From positions 1-23,130 of the forward strand of contig CAKQPF010000056.1 of NCBI GenBank assembly GCA_934256705.1: a stretch of DNA of 23,130 nt. The letters run 5' to 3'. A program made the position numbers and the translations under genes. The notes beneath the pieces were generated by a model that did no database searches, had not been told where the DNA came from, and saw only the letters and a program-made list of their open reading frames with translations. Shown piece after piece: positions 1-7,334 of this stretch (within the stretch, counting starts at the first letter, position 1; each line of letters begins with the position of its first letter). The DNA comes from an uncultured Prevotella sp. (GTDB lineage: Bacteria > Bacteroidota > Bacteroidia > Bacteroidales > Bacteroidaceae).

Positions 1-119
1 GAATATCAAGCAATTAGGATGAAAATATAACCAAAAATTTATGAAAATTTCCCCAAAGTGTCAAACTTGGGTTAAAGCCGTTGACACAGTGGCGGATGGG
101 GCGGGCTTGTCGGTATGTG
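1..119. other. gene-free left edge
   Basis: I see no coding region here. The only structure is a weak inverted repeat, GTGTCAA at 58-64 against TTGACAC at 81-87, with a 16-nt loop and no T-tract, so it is not a convincing terminator. The gene to the left, if any, lies outside the window. Confidence 0.5.
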
Positions 120-363
120 GTCTGTCTGGAAGACAGTACCGAGCGAAGCGAGAGTAACCCGGGACGAAGTCTCGGGATTACAACCCAGTAAATAGGAGCT
201 GTCTGGAAGACAGTACCTTCTAATATAGGTAGATAAATACAATCCCTTCAGTAGTCATACTGTTCTGGTACTGTCTTCCAGACAGTTATCCCTATTCACT
301 TATACCCCCGAGACTTCGTCCCGGGTTACTCTCGCTTCGCTCGGTACTGTCTTCCAGACAGAC
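120..363. repeat. large nested inverted repeat built from small hairpins
   Basis: The arms 120-176 and 307-363 are reverse complements over about 57 bp, with one G-T style mismatch at 119/364 if extended. A second, inner pair lies at 199-217 and 267-285. The four arms share the 15-bp self-palindrome CTGTCTGGAAGACAG (122-136, 199-213, 271-285, 347-361), followed or preceded by TACC/GGTA. The outer arms also contain a second hairpin, CCCGGGAC-GAA-GTCTCGGG (158-176). The spacers are also partly complementary (AGTAAATAGGAG against AGTGAATAGGGA), so the whole 244 bp is one imperfect foldback. No ORF is present. It could be a non-autonomous repeat family or an intergenic cruciform; function is unknown. 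Confidence 0.85.
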
Positions 364-460
364 TACCACCAGACGGACTACCAAACAACCAAACAACAAA
401 ACCACCAAACAACACCATATTATATATAGCCCTGACATTTTATTATTAAAATCGTGTTAA

Positions 461-558
461 TTGCGTAAAAGTGTAAATATTACACCTTGGCTTTATATAG
501 CAAAACATGATATTATCTTGCATTTTGTCTAAAAATTTGCGTAAAAGTATCAATATAA
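461..558 (+). promoter_or_regulatory. direct-repeat pair and palindrome, candidate activator sites
   Basis: TTGCGTAAAAGT occurs at 461-472 and again at 537-548, exactly 76 bp apart. The similarity extends to about 22 bp (19 of 22 matching) through 482 and 558. The first copy overlaps a near-perfect palindrome, GTGTAAATATTACAC (471-485, arms GTGTAA/TTACAC). The second copy ends about 36 bp before the -7 box, where an activator would touch polymerase. PULs are usually switched on by hybrid two-component or SusR-type activators that bind direct repeats; assignment here is inference, and no regulator gene is present in the window. Confidence 0.5.
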
Positions 559-594
559 GGTAAAATAATACGATTTCCTTACAATTTTTTACCG

Positions 595-602
595 TAACTT
601 TG
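595..602 (+). promoter_or_regulatory. Bacteroidetes -7 promoter element for the PUL
   Basis: TAACTTTG at 595-602 is an exact match to the Bacteroidetes -7 consensus TAnnTTTG. The region about 20 bp upstream (571-577, CGATTTC) is only a poor -33 TTTG match, which fits a promoter that needs an activator. Transcription from here would give a leader of roughly 85 nt before the susC start at 696. Confidence 0.65.
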
Positions 603-695
603 CAAACGATTAAGTACGTTTTAGCAAGGAAAAAACCTAAGACATCCTAACCGACGAATTATTTTAACAAATTTAATAACTAAAACTATTACGCT

Positions 696-3600
696 ATGAA
701 GACTGAAAAAACTTTCAGCATTAAACTTGCGTTACTCTCGCTGTTTATGTTCTTCTCGGCATCAGTTATGGCACAGGTCACAGTGACCGGCACCGTAATA
801 GATGAACAAGGCGAACCCACAATCGGCGCAACAGTACGTGAAAAAGGTACTCAGAACGGTACGGTTACAGACTTCGATGGTAAGTTTACTATCAAGGTGA
901 AGAATGCCAATGCTACTCTGACTATCTCGTATGTAGGCTATCGGACTCAGGAAGTCAAGCTTGCAGGTCGAAATGACATCAAGGTAGTTCTCAAAGCCGA
1001 CGAGACAACGCTTCAGGAAATGGTAGTCGTAGGTTACGGTACCATGAAGAAGAGCGATATCTCCGGTTCATCCGTCTCAGTAGGTGAGAGCGCACTCAAG
1101 GGCTCCATCATCTCTTCTCTCGACCAGTCACTCCAGGGACGTGCTGCAGGTGTAACGGCAGTGCAGACATCTGGTGCTCCAGGTTCCAGTTCATCAATCC
1201 GTGTGCGTGGTACTGCCACCATCAATGCAAATGCCGAACCGCTCTATGTAATCGACGGAGTAATCGTGCAGAGCCAGGGTACATCAGGTGCAGACTATGG
1301 TCTTGGCGATGCTCTCGGCAATGGACGCAACTCCACCATCTCACCTCTTTCCACCATTGACCCTGCAGATATCGTAAGCATGGAGATACTGAAGGATGCT
1401 TCCGCCACTGCTATCTATGGAGCGCAGGGCGCTAACGGTGTGGTGCTCATCACTACAAAGCGTGGTAAGGCTGGCGAGGCAAAGTTCTCTTATAACGGCA
1501 TGATGGCCATCAACCGTCAGGCAAAGCGCATTGACCTGCTCAACCTCCGCGAGTTTGCAGAGTATGCCAACGACTATTACAGAGTGGGCGAGGGCACAGC
1601 CTCTGCAGAGCTCTCTGACCCTTCACTCCTCGGGGGGGGTACAAACTGGCAGGATGCCGTATTCCAGACAGCAATCCAGCACTCACATCAGGTAAGTGCA
1701 CAGGGTGGTACTGACAAGGTACAGTACTACGTTTCTGGTTCTTACATGAATCAGGAAGGTACCATCATCGGTTCCAACTTTGATCGTCTGTCACTCCGTT
1801 CCAATCTCGACGCACAATTGAAGAGCTGGTTGAAGCTCGGTCTTTCAGTAACATATTCCGATACTAATGACGACTTGAAGCTCGCAGACTCTGAGGAAGG
1901 TCTTATCACATACTCTCTGACCACACCTCCTAACATTCAGATTTATGACGTAAACGGAAACTATTCATCCGTTTCACAGGAAGGATTCACCTCTCCTAAC
2001 CCTATCGCTATGGCTATGTACGACGATATTCTCCTTAATCGTCAGAAGCTCAATGGCAATATATTCCTTGAGATAAAGCCTATCAAGAACCTTACATGGC
2101 ACGCTGAACTCGGTTTCGACCTCGGAACATCCAAGGGTGAGACCTACGAGCCTATGGTTTCGCTCGGTGCATGGAAGCGTACCACCAACTCAAGCCGCAT
2201 ACAGAACAACACGAACAAGTTCTGGCAGCTCAAGAACTACATCACTTACAACCAGACCATCGACAAGCATTCCATCACTGCGATGCTCGGTCAGGAATGC
2301 TGGGAGAGCAAGTATGAGTACAGTTCCATCTCAAATACCAAGCTTCCTTCAGACATCGTGCACAATCCCGCACTCGGTGACGGCACGCCATCCATCAGCC
2401 ACGGCTTCGGATCATCAGCCATGTCATCATTCTTCGGACGTCTGAACTACAGTTACAACTCACTCTATAACCTTACTTATACCTACCGTCGTGACGGTTC
2501 CTCAAACTTCGGAGCCGACAATCGCTGGGCTGGCTTCCATTCAGCAGCCGTTTCATGGCGCTTCGGCAGTGAGAAATTCATCTCAGATGCAGTGGGCAAA
2601 TGGCTTTCCAACGGTAAACTCCGTCTCGGTTGGGGTCAGACCGGTAACTCAAACATCGGTGGTTACAAGTGGGGTTCACCTCTTTCAGTTATGGAATCAG
2701 ACCTCGGCAAGTCCTATCGCCCTTCACAGATAGCCAATACTGCAGTGAAGTGGGAGTCACAGGAGCAGATCAACGTAGGTCTTGACTTCGGATTCTTCAA
2801 TGACTGCCTCACTCTCGTCATGGATTTCTATCGCAAGGAGTCAAAGGATATGCTCATGCAGCTTCAGTTGCCTTCATACATGGGTACACAGGGCAACGGT
2901 TCTTCTAAGCTCAATGCACCTTACGGTAACTACGGTACTATCCGCAATACAGGTTTTGAAATCACTATCGGAGCACACCCATTCACTGGTGACTTCCAGT
3001 GGGATTCAGAATTGCAGCTTTCTTTCAACAAGAACAAGCTCGTCTCTCTCGGTTCCGGCGGCAACGCACAGCCACTCGTAGGCTATGGTCAGTGGACTGA
3101 CGTAGTGTCACTTACCAAGGTAGGTGAGTCACTCTTCAATTTCTATGGCTATGTATGCGACGGAGTATATACCTCACTTGCAGACATCGAGGCATCAGCA
3201 AAGCCATCATCTTATCCTACAAACGGCGTGTTCACCAAGAGTTCTACTGTCTATGTAGGCGACATCAAGTACAAGGATATCAACGGTGACGGCGTGATTG
3301 ACGAGAATGACCGTACCAATATCGGCTCTCCACTGCCTAAATACACATTTGGTTTCAACAATACTTTCCGCTACAAGAACTTTGACCTGAATATCTTCAT
3401 CAATGGTTCTGTAGGCAATAAGGTGGGCAACTACATGAAGATGAAGCTCACACACATGAACAGTGTATGGACAAACCAGAGCACAGACGTAAACGGACGT
3501 GCACGACTCATGCCTATCGACCCTAACAAGGACTACTCCATGGGCGTTGACCGCGGTGACGGCGAACTCATCTATAACTGGTATGACGACATCCACAATG

Positions 3601-3938
3601 TGAAATTGGAAAACAATAACCGCACTATCCCACGCGTTTCTCTCTCTGATCCTAACGATAACGACCGCTGGAGCGACCGTTACATCGAGGATGGATCCTA
3701 TGTCCGCCTGAAGAACATCTCCCTCGGATATACATTCCCTAAGAAGATGATTACAAAGTGGGGACTTGAGAGCTTGCGCCTCTACTGCAACATCCAGAAC
3801 CTTGTGACCATCACAGGTTACGATGGATATGACCCGGAAATCGGTGTCTCCACTTCATCACAGAATGTCATGGGACTTGATAACGGCCGTTACCCATCAC
3901 CTACCACTTGTTCATTCGGTCTGAATGTATCATTCTAA
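696..3938 (+). CDS. SusC-type TonB-dependent glycan transporter
   Basis: This is an outer-membrane importer for oligosaccharides, working with the SusD protein next to it and energised by TonB. Its 1080 residues fit the family. A signal peptide (1-26, ending VMAQ) is followed by a carboxypeptidase-regulatory-like domain (about 29-100, with GEPTIGATVREKGTQNG and DFDGKFTI). The conserved MVVVGYGT motif starts at residue 109. The plug follows, with LQGRAAGV, IRVRG and LYVIDGV (about 183). The rest is beta-barrel, ending in the outer-membrane-type aromatic residue NVSF. It is the first gene after the promoter and ends 37 bp before the SusD start. The specific substrate, beta-mannan oligosaccharides, is inferred from the neighbouring enzymes. 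A run of eight G lies at 1632-1639, in the codons for GGG at about residues 313-315. Confidence 0.96.
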   Translation: MKTEKTFSIKLALLSLFMFFSASVMAQVTVTGTVIDEQGEPTIGATVREKGTQNGTVTDFDGKFTIKVKNANATLTISYVGYRTQEVKLAGRNDIKVVLKADETTLQEMVVVGYGTMKKSDISGSSVSVGESALKGSIISSLDQSLQGRAAGVTAVQTSGAPGSSSSIRVRGTATINANAEPLYVIDGVIVQSQGTSGADYGLGDALGNGRNSTISPLSTIDPADIVSMEILKDASATAIYGAQGANGVVLITTKRGKAGEAKFSYNGMMAINRQAKRIDLLNLREFAEYANDYYRVGEGTASAELSDPSLLGGGTNWQDAVFQTAIQHSHQVSAQGGTDKVQYYVSGSYMNQEGTIIGSNFDRLSLRSNLDAQLKSWLKLGLSVTYSDTNDDLKLADSEEGLITYSLTTPPNIQIYDVNGNYSSVSQEGFTSPNPIAMAMYDDILLNRQKLNGNIFLEIKPIKNLTWHAELGFDLGTSKGETYEPMVSLGAWKRTTNSSRIQNNTNKFWQLKNYITYNQTIDKHSITAMLGQECWESKYEYSSISNTKLPSDIVHNPALGDGTPSISHGFGSSAMSSFFGRLNYSYNSLYNLTYTYRRDGSSNFGADNRWAGFHSAAVSWRFGSEKFISDAVGKWLSNGKLRLGWGQTGNSNIGGYKWGSPLSVMESDLGKSYRPSQIANTAVKWESQEQINVGLDFGFFNDCLTLVMDFYRKESKDMLMQLQLPSYMGTQGNGSSKLNAPYGNYGTIRNTGFEITIGAHPFTGDFQWDSELQLSFNKNKLVSLGSGGNAQPLVGYGQWTDVVSLTKVGESLFNFYGYVCDGVYTSLADIEASAKPSSYPTNGVFTKSSTVYVGDIKYKDINGDGVIDENDRTNIGSPLPKYTFGFNNTFRYKNFDLNIFINGSVGNKVGNYMKMKLTHMNSVWTNQSTDVNGRARLMPIDPNKDYSMGVDRGDGELIYNWYDDIHNVKLENNNRTIPRVSLSDPNDNDRWSDRYIEDGSYVRLKNISLGYTFPKKMITKWGLESLRLYCNIQNLVTITGYDGYDPEIGVSTSSQNVMGLDNGRYPSPTTCSFGLNVSF

Positions 3939-3975
3939 TTCCTCTTTTTCAAATTGTCAGTTAAAAAACAATATT

Positions 3976-5811
3976 ATGAAAATGAAATTTTCTAATCTTA
4001 AATATATGGCAGTTGCCGCTGCATTGTCAATGACAGTATGCTCTTGTGGAGACTTCCTCGAAAGACCTACTGAGGATTCCTACAATGAGGACAACTATTA
4101 CAAGACAGATGACCAGTGCATCTCTGCCACCAATTACCTCTACAACTCGCCTTGGTATGACTTCCAGCGTGGATTCATCAAGGTCGGAGAGGTGCTTTCA
4201 GGCAACTATTACTGGGGTTCCAGCCCTTACCTTACGTTCACTGTGAACGGTTCGGACGAAGACCTCATCAATATGTCTTACTCCCTTTGGGCTGCAATAG
4301 GTCATTCAAACATGGTCTATAACAACATCGCGAGAAGTAAAGGTTCAGAGGCTGCAAAGCTTCAGGCTATGGGCGAATGCCTCGTTTGGAAAGCTATGGG
4401 CTACTTCTTCCTGGTCCGCACATTCGGTGAAGTGCCTATCGTGCACGACAATAAGGCCGAACTCACATCCGGACAGTATCAGACTGCACAGAAGATACAG
4501 AAGCCAGACGTGTATGAATACATAGTTATGACCCTCGAAAAGGCTATCGAAGACCTTGAAAAATCTGCCGAAACGCTGAAGATTGCAGAGGGACGTATCG
4601 ACCAATGGTCTGCTAAGGGACTCCTGGCTAAGGTATATCTCACCAAGGCAGGTGTGACTGGAACAGTCGATCAGTCAGACCTTGACAATGCTGCAAAGTA
4701 TGCCAAGATGGTGATTGACCACTTCAAGAGCACCGGTAAGGGCTTCAATGGAAGCGGACTTGAGGGGAATTACGAGGATATATTCAAACTCGCTAACCGC
4801 AAGACTCAGGAAGGTCTCATCGTATGGCGCTGGACTGCCGACGGCGAAAACTGGACTCGCCAGAACTCTTACCAGAGTGACCTCGCCATCAACGGCATTG
4901 ATGACTGGGGCGCTACATGGGGAGGATGGAATGGTATCTCCGTAGATCTCCAGAATGCATTCGGCGTAGATCTGACAGAAGGTCAGCCTGACTCTTGGCT
5001 CAGTTCGCTTGACTCTCGTCTCCACGCCACAATGATGCTCCCAGGTTTCTCTTATGACCAGTTCTGGCAGGATAGAGGAGGCTTTGATTACCTCAACTTC
5101 ATCTATGAAGGCCGTACTGTCGGTGACAAGACATATAAGAGCGTGACCGGTTCTCTTGAGTCAGCTACAGGTTCCAACACTGTAAAGCACATCTATGGTG
5201 ATACATTTGACCACCAGCAGGGTGCAGGATGCTCTGATGGCAGAATGGCTTCTTCAGTTCCTACATTCCTACTTCGTCTCTCAGACGTTTACCTCGTCTA
5301 TGCAGAAGCTATGCTCGGAGCTTCCAATATCGGTCCTGGAGCAGCACCTTCCACCAATCCTGAGGTGATAGATGCATACTCTATGGTTCATCAGCGTGCC
5401 GTACAGAGCGGTGCTTCAAAGCCTGCTTCCGTATCATGGGATGACATCTGGAAGGAACGTCGCCTTGAGTTTGCGATGGAAGGTGACCGCTGGTACGACT
5501 ATGTACGCGTGTCTTACTACAATCCAGACTTCTGTATCTCAGACATAAAGGCACAGAAGCGCAACGCTCTTTGGAATCTTGATGACTGCTATAAGGCCTA
5601 TTACACATCCGGAACATGGGATAATACCAACGTAACTTACGATACTAAGACAGCAGCTCCAAACCCTGTCGCTCTCATGAAGAAGGATCAGGTGTCTGGA
5701 AAGCAGTATTTCTGCCTGCCTTTCCCATCAGAGGACGTGGTGTTCAATCCTAACCTCGGTTCCAATGTCGATGGAGTACACGTGGATGTACGTCAGACAT
5801 ACAGCTATTAA
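3976..5811 (+). CDS. SusD/RagB-family surface glycan-binding lipoprotein
   Basis: This lipoprotein forms the lid of the SusC transporter and captures glycans. I place the start at 3976 because MKMKFSNLKYM then opens a clean lipoprotein signal with lipobox V-C-S-C (lipidated Cys24); an in-frame ATG at 3925 would overlap the end of susC and put a polar stretch in front of the signal. The mature protein begins CGDFLERPTEDSY, the typical SusD opening. TPR-like helices follow (FFLVRTFGEVPIV, AKGLLAKVYLTKAG), then the conserved C-terminal LRLSDVYLVYAEA and WKERRLEFAMEGDRWYDYVR, which match SusD/RagB. The 612-residue length is within the family range. Pairing directly downstream of susC is diagnostic of a PUL. 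Confidence 0.95.
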   Translation: MKMKFSNLKYMAVAAALSMTVCSCGDFLERPTEDSYNEDNYYKTDDQCISATNYLYNSPWYDFQRGFIKVGEVLSGNYYWGSSPYLTFTVNGSDEDLINMSYSLWAAIGHSNMVYNNIARSKGSEAAKLQAMGECLVWKAMGYFFLVRTFGEVPIVHDNKAELTSGQYQTAQKIQKPDVYEYIVMTLEKAIEDLEKSAETLKIAEGRIDQWSAKGLLAKVYLTKAGVTGTVDQSDLDNAAKYAKMVIDHFKSTGKGFNGSGLEGNYEDIFKLANRKTQEGLIVWRWTADGENWTRQNSYQSDLAINGIDDWGATWGGWNGISVDLQNAFGVDLTEGQPDSWLSSLDSRLHATMMLPGFSYDQFWQDRGGFDYLNFIYEGRTVGDKTYKSVTGSLESATGSNTVKHIYGDTFDHQQGAGCSDGRMASSVPTFLLRLSDVYLVYAEAMLGASNIGPGAAPSTNPEVIDAYSMVHQRAVQSGASKPASVSWDDIWKERRLEFAMEGDRWYDYVRVSYYNPDFCISDIKAQKRNALWNLDDCYKAYYTSGTWDNTNVTYDTKTAAPNPVALMKKDQVSGKQYFCLPFPSEDVVFNPNLGSNVDGVHVDVRQTYSY

Positions 5812-5853
5812 TCAATAATTACCAACTCAAAACCAACAAAAAGTTAATAGAAT

Positions 5854-7296
5854 ATGATTAGCTTTAAGACATATACCAAGAGCATGTTGCTCGTATTCTG
5901 CGCTCTTTTTGCAATGTCATTGACATCATGCAAAGACCAGCCAAATGAATATGAGGTACAGGATGGTACACCAAAGGTGAACTATATCCGTGCTCTCTCA
6001 ACTGAAATCAAGGGCAACAATGATGCCGAAGGTACTCATTATACCAAGGGAGAACTGGTGGAGGAGGCTTCTCCTCAGACTGTGCTCTGCCTTGTAGGTG
6101 AAAATCTGAGGAGCGTTGTCGATATATGGTTCAATGACCGCCAGTGTGTGCTCAACACATCTTACATCACTGACAATACCCTTATCGTTTCAGTGCCGAA
6201 GAATGTACCGGAAACCGTAACGGACAAGATCTACCTTTACAATAACAAGAAGGAGGTAGTGGAGGTTCCTTTCCACGTTGTCATCCCTGCTCCACAGGTT
6301 ACTACGATGGGTTGTGAATACGATAAGCCGGGCACAGAGACAAAGGTTATCGGTCAATATCTTGTGGATAATGCTGAGAAACCATTGCAGATTTTCTTCA
6401 AGGACGAGTCTGGAAACAACATTCCTGCCACTATCAAGAATGTTTCTCCTGACTATACTTACGCTACAGTTATCATTCCTGAGAACGCAAGGGAAGGTGC
6501 AATCACCGCAACTTCCATGTATGGTACCGGCGTTTCCGGTTTCCATTACCAGGAGTCACGCGGTCTTCTCTTCGACTTCGACGGTGGTGGTGTTCCAGTT
6601 GAAATCTCTGACAACAAGGTTAACCACGGATGGCACGGCACTCGTTGCTTCAATGATGACAAGTCTCTTGATGGTTACTATATCCAGCTTGGTGGCGATG
6701 GCGCTGAAATGTCTGCTGATGGCGGTTGGGACGATTCTAACTTCACATTCGAGCATTGGTGCGGTTCATGGGATGACCCTCAGAACTTCACATCAGGTTC
6801 AGGTATAGCACTCACAAACCTTGTGGATTTCTCAAAGCCTGAGAACCTTACACTCAAGTTTGAGATGATGGTTCCTAAGGACAGTCCATGGAAGGCTGGC
6901 GCAATGCAGATCATCTTCGCTGGAAAAGACTATGTTACTCTCAGTGGAAATGGTGGCTTGAAGGCCGCAAACAATATCTTCTTCCGTTGTCCAGGTCTTG
7001 ATGGTGGAGATTGGGAAAAGGATGATTACTTCAAGGATAAGAAGCCTCTGTCACGTGCTCTCTATCGTCCTTGGAAGGATACAGGTTCATTTGATACCGG
7101 CGGTAAGTGGATTACGGTAAGTATTCCTATCACCACATCTTTCGTTTACTCATTCGATGGTTCTGCACTTCCATTCAATCTCAAGCCAGAGTCATTCGCA
7201 AGTTTGACCATCTTCGTTGTAGGCGGTGGCGTAAACGGTGAGGATTGTACTCCAGTAATCTGTGTTGATAATATTCGCGTAGTACCAAGTAAGTAA
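5854..7296 (+). CDS. TIG-domain surface glycan-binding lipoprotein (SGBP-like)
   Basis: This is a predicted surface lipoprotein that binds the target polysaccharide; I see no catalytic motif. The signal ends in lipobox L-T-S-C (Cys26). Two Ig-like TIG/IPT domains follow, at about 39-146 and 147-235 (the second closing with YATVIIPENAREGAI). A C-terminal domain starts at about residue 236 (RGLLFDFDGGGVPVEISDN) and ends VICVDNIRVVPSK, which looks like a beta-jelly-roll carbohydrate-binding fold. It has exposed-type aromatics in NHGWHG, FEHWCGSWDDP and YRPWKDTG. The layout resembles SGBP-B of Bacteroides PULs (TIG repeats plus a C-terminal binding domain). Its place directly after susCD supports the role. 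Ligand specificity for mannan is inferred. Confidence 0.85.
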   Translation: MISFKTYTKSMLLVFCALFAMSLTSCKDQPNEYEVQDGTPKVNYIRALSTEIKGNNDAEGTHYTKGELVEEASPQTVLCLVGENLRSVVDIWFNDRQCVLNTSYITDNTLIVSVPKNVPETVTDKIYLYNNKKEVVEVPFHVVIPAPQVTTMGCEYDKPGTETKVIGQYLVDNAEKPLQIFFKDESGNNIPATIKNVSPDYTYATVIIPENAREGAITATSMYGTGVSGFHYQESRGLLFDFDGGGVPVEISDNKVNHGWHGTRCFNDDKSLDGYYIQLGGDGAEMSADGGWDDSNFTFEHWCGSWDDPQNFTSGSGIALTNLVDFSKPENLTLKFEMMVPKDSPWKAGAMQIIFAGKDYVTLSGNGGLKAANNIFFRCPGLDGGDWEKDDYFKDKKPLSRALYRPWKDTGSFDTGGKWITVSIPITTSFVYSFDGSALPFNLKPESFASLTIFVVGGGVNGEDCTPVICVDNIRVVPSK

Positions 7297-7334
7297 TCAC
7301 TCAGTAAGTAATCTCATTAAGCAGATAACCAATT

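Noticed and set aside
3925..3975. upstream start for the SusD protein overlapping susC
   Set aside because: It would bury the lipoprotein signal behind 17 polar residues; the ATG at 3976 gives a normal signal peptide.
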